From Methanothrix sp. (GTDB taxonomy: Archaea; Halobacteriota; Methanosarcinia; Methanotrichales; Methanotrichaceae), in contig RPOO01000003.1 in NCBI GenBank assembly GCA_003857025.1, positions 1 to 34,400 of the forward strand: a DNA stretch of 34,400 nt, given 5' to 3'. Both the position numbers and the translations under genes were made by a program. Numbering within the stretch: position 1 is the first letter of the stretch; each line of letters opens with the position of its first letter. Below are positions 1 to 6,749 of the stretch, piece by piece. Under the pieces are notes generated by a model that did no database searches, was not told where the DNA came from, and saw nothing but the letters and a program-made list of their open reading frames with translations.

Positions 1-1
1 A

Positions 2-154
2 GGGATCGAGTTTTACCATCAAGGTTTGAAGCATTCCATTGAAGATAATCTTCAATGTATAAATAGTTATCTGTATGCTGCAACAGCGGGGTACGCTCCT
101 CCTATGACTGAAGTCATAGGTCTCCGCTACCCCTGCACCCCGAGACTATCATGA
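2..154 (+). CDS. C-terminal end of an unrecognised protein, cut by window edge
   Basis: An open frame runs from the first complete codon to a TGA at 152-154 and gives about 50 residues ending in PCTPRLS. No start is visible because the gene, if real, begins outside the window. The frame reads through a perfect 9-bp inverted repeat, giving the residues PPMTEVIG. I do not recognise the family. Archaeal IS200/IS605-type elements often carry a similar hairpin near an end, so this could be the tail of, or run-through from, a transposon gene. It could equally be chance. Confidence 0.3.
   Translation, partial: GIEFYHQGLKHSIEDNLQCINSYLYAATAGYAPPMTEVIGLRYPCTPRLS
101..120. repeat. Perfect short inverted repeat, possible IS200/IS605-type end hairpin
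   Basis: Nine-base arms (CCTATGACT and AGTCATAGG) surround a two-base loop. Hairpins of this style, built around GACTGAAGTC, occur at the ends of IS200/IS605-family elements in archaea. No TnpA or TnpB gene is visible next to it, so if it is an element end the rest lies outside the window or is lost. Confidence 0.35.
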
Positions 155-390
155 ATGAGCACGCTCATAACTAATATAGCTACTCCTTTTGGGGTCTCTT
201 CACGTATGTTCAGGTCCGACATCGTTGTTCTTTCCAATAAACAGCAAGAAATGAAGTGAAAATAACATGAAAAAGTTGCTTCAAATATGGATAGGCTTAT
301 CTCATCACTCAAAGACATAATTCAACGATAGCAATACATGTAAACGCCTTGTGAAACGTACACATTATTACCAGTAAACTCCACATAAAA

Positions 391-742
391 TCATACCACC
401 GACCCAAACCCATGCAGATCATACGCCTCCTTCACCAGCGCCGGGGCCACAGAAGCATAGATCTCCGTCGTGGACAGCCTCTTGCGCCCCACCTGGCTAT
501 CTGAATCATGGGCACCGGCACGCCAGTCATGAGCCATTCACCACATGGCTGTGCCTGAGGATATGGGGCGTTACCTTCCTCCGAGAGAGCTTCTGCCTGC
601 GCGAGATCTCCTGAATCCCGGCCTCTTCCGCCAGCCGGTCTATGGTCCGAAGGAGCGTCTTGGTGCTCAGGTGGCCGGAGCTGCGGCCAGGGAAGAGCCA
701 CTCCTGGCCAGACTCCCGAGTCATGACTCCGGACTCAGGGAA
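391..742 (-). pseudogene. Remnant of a tyrosine recombinase/integrase (XerC/D-like), two frameshifts
   Basis: The first frame (742 down to 530) contains a recombinase core segment ending in HILRHSHVVNG, the box II His-x-x-Arg-His region. The reading then has to shift frame to give LMTGVPVPMIQ, and shift again to give GRKRLSTTEIYASVAPALV with the expected Tyr region, stopping at 391-393. The N-terminal arm-binding domain and most of the catalytic domain are missing, and an in-frame TAG lies just before the open part. The visible start is within GAGTC-type repeats. This is a decayed integrase, probably left by the mobile element that brought the parA region. Family assignment is solid; activity is not expected. 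Confidence 0.75.
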
Positions 743-774
743 CTATGACACCTTGCATACGAGGCACCAGAGTC
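711..774. repeat. GAGTC/GACTC repeat cluster beside the integrase remnant
   Basis: Five GAGTC or GACTC words lie within 64 bases, followed by CCTTGCAT and CCAGAGTC. The same word order (GAGTC/GACTC cluster, CCTTGCAT, CCAGAGTC) recurs at 2731-2798 upstream of parA, so the two look like diverged copies of one cassette. Confidence 0.6.
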
Positions 775-967
775 GGCCGGATTCGAGCGTAGGCCACACA
801 TCGAGGTGATGTGCTTGAGCGCTGGATCAGGCCCGCAACTTAGGTGATTAGTCCCTGTGCAAAGGGCGCTGTCGATCGACGCGCCCACCGCAGACTCGAT
901 TTATGGTTTTTTCTGATCGTTTCTTTGTTGATACGATGATCTTTGTTGGAAGCGAAGCAGATAACAT

Positions 968-2560
968 TTAGACTTGCTGTGATCCGATTTCACTCATAAA
1001 CTGACCTAACTTCCCATAAAGTTGCCAGCTTTCCCAGTAGGGATCTCCTAATTCATTGCATATAATTGGATAAGTCATGACCATCACTGTGCCGAAAACT
1101 GTATAAGTGCAGTCAATTGTAACTATACAGAATCCAGATTCTTCAAGTCCCAGTGTATCAATCACGCTAAGAGTTCCCTGTTGCTCGACTTCCTGAATGC
1201 CTTTCGAGGCCATATATCTGGAGGCTTCTGCCTTATTCGTGCAAAATTTAGCCCCAGTTATTTCGTAACTAAAACCAAAATCTTTTGCAGCACTTTGTCC
1301 TGAATGCCCGTCATATGATGTAAAAGAAGAGCCGTATGAGTCTATGCTTTTTTTGGTTTTATCTAATACATTATCGATATTTTTTTGGGCTTTCTGCTCG
1401 ATGTCGCTTCTGTCAGCGTTTTGATCCAATTCTGTAGAAACCGCCAACAAGGTTGTTGTGCGTACGCTTTCCTCCGTAGATCTTGTTTTTCTCTCGATAA
1501 TATCGGCGTCAAATGACTTCAGCCCGCTCATAACATTTGAGCCAATATATATAGCAAAATGCAAATGAGTTGCGATCGATGAAGGAGATTTATCAGATAC
1601 ATCTCCTAAAACATCATCTAATCCGACACGATCGCCTTTTAACACCTGAATATTGGCCATATGAAGATACATACTATACCAGACACTTCCTTGGTAGTTA
1701 TGCTCTAGGAGCACTTCTCCGTAATTACCTCCCGCCTCGATTACAATGCCTGGATAGCAGGGCTTGACTGGCACACCATTCTCATCTGATTTGAGATTTG
1801 CATCCCACGCATAGGTATCATCTGCTCTTCGTATGCCACCATCTTCCATATGACCAATCGGCCCATTTCTGTCAACGTACTGGACAAACCTCCAGACATC
1901 CTCACAATTTTCTACGTTTTGGCATTTAGCACATTGTTCGTCTTCTAAGCATGCTGAATTAAGACAATAAAAATTCCCATCAGAGCACTTTTGTTCGTAA
2001 TTCGAAGGGCGAATGACCCTTATATTGCCATCAACAGGGGAAAAGACCTCAGAAGGATGAATCATAGAACTCATCAATCCCTTTTTTAATAGGCCTACAT
2101 TATACACGGCTGCTTTTCCGCAATTATCCGTTGCCGTATTCCTAAATGTAACGGTTAAGTCTTGACAATCAAAGTAATATGCTGGAAAGCCTACTTCATG
2201 TCGCCGTGATTCAACTTTACCCGTACCTTTATTCTTCCCGGTAAAATAATATATTTTTCTATTATTGATCCAGACTTCAAAACTATCATCGCAATTCCCA
2301 TCTTCGGCTTCAAAGACTAACATATATGGAACATTGAATTCCTGGATATGCATATCTACGGAGCAATCTCCACCTATAATCATATAATGCTTAGATTTAT
2401 CGCCCTCAATAGATGTAAGAGGATCGAATTGTGGCAAATCGCCCCAGCCCCTAATATTATGACTGTTTTCGCTGAGCAAGTCGCCAAGGTCTACGAAATC
2501 AACATAACCTTTCTCGGATAATGCAGGTTTTACCAAGAGCATTAGAAGTATTATAGTCAC
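968..2560 (-). CDS. Secreted M23 (LytM-like) metallopeptidase-family protein
   Basis: About 530 residues with a short hydrophobic signal segment (roughly 1-15). An N-terminal all-beta-looking region of about 160 residues precedes a Cys-rich stretch (about 190-220). An M23-like fold follows at about 235-345 with YAWDANL, YSMYLHM and THLHFAIY; the last has the HxH zinc-ligand pattern. The usual first HxxxD motif is altered to YAWD, so catalysis is uncertain and a binding role is possible. About 190 residues of unrecognised sequence follow. The listed start is GTG, but a GAGGAGGG site lies 7 bases before an in-frame CTG at 2578, which would give a better signal peptide (start LKIQLVV). CTG initiation is therefore likely. 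The gene stands alone between GAGTC cassettes. Confidence 0.7.
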   Translation of the reverse strand: MTIILLMLLVKPALSEKGYVDFVDLGDLLSENSHNIRGWGDLPQFDPLTSIEGDKSKHYMIIGGDCSVDMHIQEFNVPYMLVFEAEDGNCDDSFEVWINNRKIYYFTGKNKGTGKVESRRHEVGFPAYYFDCQDLTVTFRNTATDNCGKAAVYNVGLLKKGLMSSMIHPSEVFSPVDGNIRVIRPSNYEQKCSDGNFYCLNSACLEDEQCAKCQNVENCEDVWRFVQYVDRNGPIGHMEDGGIRRADDTYAWDANLKSDENGVPVKPCYPGIVIEAGGNYGEVLLEHNYQGSVWYSMYLHMANIQVLKGDRVGLDDVLGDVSDKSPSSIATHLHFAIYIGSNVMSGLKSFDADIIERKTRSTEESVRTTTLLAVSTELDQNADRSDIEQKAQKNIDNVLDKTKKSIDSYGSSFTSYDGHSGQSAAKDFGFSYEITGAKFCTNKAEASRYMASKGIQEVEQQGTLSVIDTLGLEESGFCIVTIDCTYTVFGTVMVMTYPIICNELGDPYWESWQLYGKLGQFMSEIGSQQV

Positions 2561-2640
2561 TACTAACTGTATTTTCAGGAATTATCCCTCCTCTGTGGAC
2601 ACTTAGCGACTTTCACCACTTACTTGCATTTATGAATTTC

Positions 2641-2661
2641 TATCATATATATTAATTATAA
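2641..2661 (-). promoter_or_regulatory. Putative archaeal TATA region for the M23-like gene
   Basis: On the minus strand the AT-only stretch TTAATATATATGATA lies about 65-80 bases upstream of the start region at 2578/2560. That fits an archaeal TATA box with a short leader carrying the GAGGAGGG site. Confidence 0.4.
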
Positions 2662-2730
2662 CATTTGCAGCGAATCTGCTGCAGTACACCCACGCCGCAA
2701 AGCAGCGGGCCATTCCAAGCACCGATAACT

Positions 2731-2798
2731 GAGTCGTGACTCTTGACTCCTGACTCATGCATCATGAGCCTTGCATCCTGAAACCGGACACCAGAGTC
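2731..2798. promoter_or_regulatory. GAGTC/GACTC repeat cluster upstream of parA (candidate operator or centromere)
   Basis: Five GAGTC/GACTC words, including the palindrome GAGTCGTGACTC, lie directly before the TATA-like box of parA. ParA-family operons commonly carry their partner's binding sites at this position. The same word is repeated about 29 times inside the downstream partner gene. Binding is inferred, not shown. Confidence 0.5.
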
Positions 2799-2808
2799 AA
2801 GCACAACA

Positions 2809-2816
2809 CTTATAGA
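2809..2816 (+). promoter_or_regulatory. TATA-like box of parA, suggesting a leaderless transcript
   Basis: The sequence CTTATAGA is centred about 27 bases before the parA ATG. That is the distance from an archaeal TATA box to the transcription start, and the ATG has no clear Shine-Dalgarno site. Both facts point to a leaderless mRNA. Confidence 0.45.
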
Positions 2817-2838
2817 CATTCATGAAGAGTTTACAGTT

Positions 2839-3582
2839 ATGGAGGTAATAGCGGTAGCCAACCAGAAGGGAGGGTGCGGGAAGACCACGACAACCGTGAA
2901 TCTCGCCGCATATCTCGCCCTGCGGGGTTCTCATGTTCTGCTGATAGATCTCGACCCCCAGGGCTCTTCAACCACACATCTTGGCATTGACAAAGACAAC
3001 CTGCCCAAAAACATGAACGAGGTCATGATGGAGAGAGCGAAGCTGGAAGACATCATCATACCCACGACAGTAAATGGGCTTGAAATCGCACCCACAAATA
3101 ACGACCTCGTTGAGGCCGATGCGGTGCTGACGAGCAAAGTGGGCAGAGAGAAACGCCTTAAGAAGAAGGTCCAGGGGCTGAACGGATACGACTACGTTAT
3201 CATCGACACTCCCCCGGCCCTGGGCAACATGACCCTAAACGCACTTGTGGCAAGTGATAAGGTCATCGTCCCTATCCAAGTGGAGTTCTTCGCTGTGGAA
3301 GGTCTGAAGACGCTCATCAGAATGCTGGATGAGCTTGACGAGCTTGGCTATCAGCCTAAGAGAAGATACCTGCTTACCATGTGCGACAACAGACGTAAGA
3401 TAACCGAAGAGGTGTCCACCAAAATAAGGGGCCTATTGGGAGATGCCGTCTTCAAAGTCGTTATTCCTGAAAACGTTCGGCTCGTCGAAGCTCCGGCCCA
3501 GGGCCAGCCGATATGTCTCTATGATCCATTCTGCTCAGGGGCATTGAGCTACAAGGATCTAGCAGATGAGGTGGCGGCATGA
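2839..3582 (+). CDS. parA: ParA/Soj-family segregation ATPase
   Basis: 247 residues, a normal length for a small ParA. The deviant Walker A motif KGGCGKTTT is at residues 10-18, a DLDPQGSS Walker A'-like segment at about 38-45, and a VIIDTPPAL Walker B segment near residue 119. These proteins dimerise on ATP and move DNA cargo with a centromere-binding partner. The stop overlaps the next gene by four bases (ATGA), so the downstream repeat protein is translationally coupled and is the natural ParB-like partner. A chromosomal ParB with a HTH is not recognisable there. Archaeal plasmid or integrative-element partition is the likely role, given the integrase remnant upstream. MinD is excluded by the missing membrane-targeting helix and by the context. 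Confidence 0.9.
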   Translation: MEVIAVANQKGGCGKTTTTVNLAAYLALRGSHVLLIDLDPQGSSTTHLGIDKDNLPKNMNEVMMERAKLEDIIIPTTVNGLEIAPTNNDLVEADAVLTSKVGREKRLKKKVQGLNGYDYVIIDTPPALGNMTLNALVASDKVIVPIQVEFFAVEGLKTLIRMLDELDELGYQPKRRYLLTMCDNRRKITEEVSTKIRGLLGDAVFKVVIPENVRLVEAPAQGQPICLYDPFCSGALSYKDLADEVAA

Positions 3583-4400
3583 GCCCAGGAGATCGCATGT
3601 CGAAAGGGCTTGACTTCATGCTGAAAGGAATAGGGCCTAAAGGCAAGAATCAAGAGGCAGGAGGCGAGGCCCCGGAGTCTGGAGTCACGACTCCGGAGTC
3701 AGGGGAGATCATCCGCGAGACAGGAGTCACGAAGGATGAGTCAGATATGCAAGAGTCGAGTGTCGTGACTCATGAGTCAGGAGTAGGGCGTCAGGAAGCA
3801 GGCATCAAGCGTCAGGATGCAAGCATCGCGAGTCAGGAGTCAGGCGTCGGCCTTCCTGAGTCAAGAGTCATGACTCAGGGGCCATGTGAAAGGAGTCAAG
3901 AAACAGGCATCGAGCTTCAAGACTCACGAATCTTGAGTCAAGAGTCACGAGTCACGACCCCAGAGTCAGGAAACATTACCCCCGAAACGGGAGACGCGAC
4001 ACACGAGTCGGTTGTCGGTCTTCAGGAGTCCGGAGTCGTGACTCGTGAGTCGAGTAACCTGACACAAGACTCGGATGTCCAGCTTCACGAAACCAAACCC
4101 CGGAGTAGAGGAGATAAGAAGAGGTCCAGAAACGGGACTCAGGAGTCGGGAGTCGTGACAGATGAAATAGTAGACCAGGCAGTTGCCCAGGCCCTGAAGT
4201 CGCCCAAGATCTCGCTCTACTCCCCCCTACTGCTCGCAGTCTTGGAGAGCCAGCAATTAATACTCCTAAATCGCAAGGAAATGACACTCCTGCAATACCG
4301 TAAGGCTACCAAAGCACGGGAACTTGTAGAGAACGCTCTTAAGGAATCCTACCCGGACCTATGTGATAAGATTCTGAAACGGATAAATGAAAGAAATTGA
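3579..4400 (+). CDS. Repeat-rich partner of ParA (ESGV repeats plus C-terminal domain)
   Basis: 273 residues in three parts: a short N-terminal segment (1-25), about 160 residues of imperfect 8-residue repeats of the type xESGVxTx, and a conserved-looking helical C-terminal part (about 195-273) starting at DEIVDQAVAQAL and ending in a basic, Lys/Arg-rich helix. The repeat part is polar and probably disordered. The gene starts inside the parA stop (ATGA overlap). Position suggests a centromere-binding or adaptor protein, but no HTH or ribbon-helix-helix is visible, so the function is an inference. The repeat is unusual at DNA level too: each unit carries GAGTC or its complement, so it may be under selection as DNA, as protein, or both. 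Confidence 0.75.
   Translation: MSPGDRMSKGLDFMLKGIGPKGKNQEAGGEAPESGVTTPESGEIIRETGVTKDESDMQESSVVTHESGVGRQEAGIKRQDASIASQESGVGLPESRVMTQGPCERSQETGIELQDSRILSQESRVTTPESGNITPETGDATHESVVGLQESGVVTRESSNLTQDSDVQLHETKPRSRGDKKRSRNGTQESGVVTDEIVDQAVAQALKSPKISLYSPLLLAVLESQQLILLNRKEMTLLQYRKATKARELVENALKESYPDLCDKILKRINERN
3670..4158. repeat. About 24-bp imperfect coding repeats rich in GAGTC/GACTC
   Basis: I count about 29 GAGTC or GACTC words in roughly 490 bases, many paired as palindromes such as GAGTCATGACTC and GAGTCGTGACTC. Random DNA would give about one word of this pair per 500 bases. Unit length is usually 24 bases (8 codons), with some half-units, typical of slippage-grown arrays. Confidence 0.75.
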
Positions 4401-4701
4401 CAAATCCTGAAATGACGAGGAAGAGATTCGGCCTCATTCTACAACCGAAATTTTTCTCGTCATTGTCCTTTTTGCAAACGTCGCAGTCAGATCATTGCTA
4501 CCACTTCAACCGTTCCGATGCTAAAGACCTTGTCCAGTGTCTCCGCACCCATCTCAGTTATCCAAGCCATTCTGATCCATCAAAGCTCATAAGTGCTCAG
4601 CTAGGCCTAAACCCTCCTTGAAGCGTTCATTGAAGACCTGGATGATATGAAACTCTAACGCATATTGAAGCTAAACAGCAATCTGGTGAGGTGGCTATAG
4701 A
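4401..4701. other. Spacer without a convincing gene
   Basis: An open frame from a TTG at 4397 to 4621 exists, but its product (74 residues, Ser/His-rich) has no recognisable domain and no good ribosome site. The stretch just before 4702 carries GGTGAGGTGG, the likely ribosome site of the next gene. I see no RNA gene here. Confidence 0.4.
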
Positions 4702-4893
4702 ATGGCAAAGATAGAGCTAGATGATCATGAGTCTCTGCGCCTCTGGTGCACTGAGAACAAGATCTCTGACCCAGAGGGCTTGGTAGCTCGGAATAAATAC
4801 GGATCTGTCGTGTTCCGGTCTGCCAATGCCGGGAAGTCGTATCGCCGCATCGAAAAGATGTATCAAGAGGCCAAAAGATCAGAGGTGCCCTGA
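4702..4893 (+). CDS. Small hypothetical protein, first of a four-gene accessory run
   Basis: 63 residues, charged and soluble, starting MAKIELDDHESLRLW. A GGTGAGGTGG site precedes the ATG. I do not recognise the family. The stop is immediately followed by the ATG of the zinc-ribbon gene, and the next two genes overlap each other, so the run is probably one operon. The compact small-gene packing is typical of viral or integrative-element DNA in archaea. Confidence 0.5.
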   Translation: MAKIELDDHESLRLWCTENKISDPEGLVARNKYGSVVFRSANAGKSYRRIEKMYQEAKRSEVP

Positions 4894-5100
4894 ATGCCCA
4901 ATCCTTTAGAACCCTGCCCGCGCTGTGGAACGCCTGGGCCGCAGTTGGAGAGATGCCACAAGCCGAATGGAACGGTGGCCTGGTTCTGCCGGAGCTGCAC
5001 CTGGATTGGAGACGCGCTGGCTCTCTCAGAAGCCGCTCCGGCTGCTGGCTGCCTGCCAAAGAAGGCCCTGAAGCAAGGAGGCAAGCGAAGTGGACATTAA
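4894..5100 (+). CDS. Small zinc-ribbon protein
   Basis: 68 residues with two CxxC knuckles, CPRCG near residue 8 and CRSC near residue 32, spaced as in a zinc ribbon; GxVAWFC lies just before the second. The C-terminal third is Ala/Lys-rich. The ATG follows the previous stop directly (TGAATG). Proteins like this are often nucleic-acid-binding, but no specific role can be assigned. It belongs to the same run of small accessory genes. Confidence 0.55.
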   Translation: MPNPLEPCPRCGTPGPQLERCHKPNGTVAWFCRSCTWIGDALALSEAAPAAGCLPKKALKQGGKRSGH

Positions 5101-5257
5101 GATCAGGCGAGACAAAAACGGCCACTATCGCGTATTTTTGCCGCCCGGTCGCTCCCTTTTTTACCGGAATAAAAAGGAGCTGCAGGAGGATGCGCCTATT
5201 ACGCATCTATTGGGCCAGGCTACTTTAGATCTGTTCAAGGGCGGCGGCAAAAGATGA
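5090..5257 (+). CDS. Small hypothetical protein, 55 residues, GTG start
   Basis: An open frame starts at GTG 5090 and stops at 5255-5257. It overlaps the zinc-ribbon gene by 11 bases and the next gene by four (ATGA). A strong AAGGAGG site sits about 10 bases before the GTG. The product begins MDIKIRRDKNGHYRVFLPPG and ends FKGGGKR. It resembles the short beta-rich proteins of mobile elements, but I do not recognise a family. Overlaps at both ends and the ribosome site are the main support. Confidence 0.55.
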   Translation: MDIKIRRDKNGHYRVFLPPGRSLFYRNKKELQEDAPITHLLGQATLDLFKGGGKR

Positions 5258-5640
5258 TCGTCTTTTTTGTGGACAGTGACCAGGAAGGTGGCATGTACGG
5301 CCCCTATTCCGAGATGCCTCTGGCCGAAACCGCTCTTAAGATCGTGCGCATGACAAACGATGATGCTGCAGAGCTGGTATCCTATGACATGGACCCTTTC
5401 GGCGAGCAGCTCTTATCCGGCCTGCGGCCCTTCAAGATGGAGATCATGCTCCTCGGCGGCAAGGTTCAAAGCGTGGATGTGTCTGCGCTGGCCACCTCTG
5501 GAGACCGAGGGGCTGGTCACGGGCCGGGAGGACTGCCAGGAGCACTTTGTCTGGGCCAGAACCCAAAACGAGGCGAAGATCAGGGCGGCCAGCCTGGCAT
5601 CGAGGGCACCGCGTGCAGACCCCTGCGAGAGGGACTGTGC
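5254..5640 (+). pseudogene. Unrecognised accessory gene, frameshifted and cut at the element junction
   Basis: The gene starts at ATG 5254, overlapping the previous stop (ATGA). The first 80 residues or so (MIVFFVDSDQEGG to VQSVDVSALAT) are in one frame. Sensible protein sequence then continues in the next frame as LETEGLVTGREDCQEHFVWA, so a one-base loss is likely near 5500. The sense strand then runs into the antisense of a btuF-type gene at about 5640, so the 3' end is missing too. No family is recognised. A sequencing error could explain the frameshift but not the junction. Confidence 0.5.
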
Positions 5641-6127
5641 ATTTTTCCATCTTGTAGGTGTCCAGCCCTATCACGGCGATGTCCGGGAAGCCCTCCAGAG
5701 CGGGGGCGATCTCGCTGACCGGGTCCATGCCGCTAACGGTGCAGAGGACTATGATATTTGGCACAGTCTTTTCTCCTTCTTTGGCAAGCTCTCCGATCAT
5801 CTCGTAATCATACTCGTGCCATTTGCCCACCGATTGCTTATCCTTCACGCCGGGAAGGTAGCCGCTCCTTGAGACGACATCATCTCCCACGACGATTATC
5901 TTGTCCTGCGCTCCGAGCAAATAGAGGGTTTTCGCAGCGCCGGCATCGAGCGGAATGATCTTTTCCACAGGCATCTTGATAGTGACCTCTCTGCCTGCAT
6001 CATCCACAATGGTCCTGGGATAACTGGCAGAGTCTGCAGCAATTGCCATGCCGCTGATGGCCGCAAGAATAAAGATGGTAATAAAGAGTCTTCGAACTCC
6101 GTTTTTCTGGAATGATCTCTTATCCAT
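5641..6127 (-). pseudogene. BtuF-type ABC substrate-binding protein, 3' half replaced
   Basis: A good start (GGAGAT ribosome site, ATG at 6127) is followed by a signal peptide and a normal first lobe: TIVDDAGREVTIKMPVEK, the GAAKTLYLLGAQDKIIVVGD segment, then IIVLCTVSG and VIGLDTYKMEK. After MEK (near 5641) the frame is unlike any binding protein and is the antisense of the accessory gene from 5254. About 160 residues remain of an expected 370-400. It has no dockerin module, and its N-terminus is closest in style to the copy at 31420. The break marks a rearrangement or insertion end. Confidence 0.75.
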
Positions 6128-6252
6128 TTAGTATCTCCTTTATAGATTAGGCAATTTATTTTGAGTTAGCCAAAGCTTATTTGATTTAAGTTTTTCCAAA
6201 CATCTAAATGTTGTTCAAGCTGAAGCAGGAGGCAATTTTTTGGGGGCAAGAA

Positions 6253-6473
6253 TCAGGACAAATCGCATATTTTTTCTAAACCGAGCTTTTTGAATCGAAA
6301 CGCATGAGGCAAATAGAAAAAGCAGTAATCTCTGCGCCCCTTGTGCTCCAGGACGATCACTCCGTCGGCGCTTTTCCCACTAATTTGCCCTGTAGCCTCT
6401 CCTCTTCGTCTCCTCCGAAGCAAACCTCTATGTTCTTCCCGTAGAGGTGTTCAGACATGAACTTGTCCAGCAT
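6253..6473 (-). pseudogene. Small methanogen-type protein gene with a one-base frameshift
   Basis: ATG at 6473 lies six bases behind GGAGG. The first frame reads MLDKFMSEHLYGKNIEVCFG and continues GDEEERLQGKLVGKA. Near 6368 one base appears to be missing, and the other frame continues DGVIVLEHKGRRDYCFFYLP to a stop at 6253. Together this gives about 73 residues with the pattern of a small beta-barrel-like protein (GK-VEV-FGGDEEE-GKL-ADGV--LE) that I associate with short conserved proteins of methanogens. Function is unknown. The frameshift may be real decay or an assembly error. Confidence 0.5.
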
Positions 6474-6530
6474 AAAAGTCCTCCGCATCTTCTCGTGACC
6501 ACACAATTGGATTCAATTGTGCCGTAATAA

Positions 6531-6545
6531 TTTATATATTTTGTG
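6531..6545 (-). promoter_or_regulatory. Putative TATA box for the small gene at 6473
   Basis: On the minus strand AAATATATAAATTATT lies about 60-70 bases before the ATG at 6473, in an otherwise AT-rich spacer shared with the plus-strand gene at 6750. Confidence 0.35.
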
Positions 6546-6749
6546 GCGACATATGGAAAATCATCCTTAATAAATCAAATTGATTGGCATAAATTTAGCT
6601 TGATTAATTTATCTTAAACTTAGTCAATTTTTCTTGAGTATCCCGAAGATTATTTAATGCCCCAAGCAGACAAGCTACATTGCTAAAAAACAAATTAAAT
6701 TGATTAATTGGACGAGAATAGAATAGCGCAATCGAATGATGGTGAATTT

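Noticed and set aside
774-967. tRNA-like sequence in the spacer (GGATTCGAGCG and GGCGC/GCGCC stems)
   Set aside because: I could not fold a cloverleaf with consistent arms; only a short GGCGC...GCGCC hairpin is present.
4397-4621. 74-residue open frame after the parA partner
   Set aside because: TTG start, no ribosome site, no domain, Ser/His-rich composition. Its overlap with the previous stop is probably chance.
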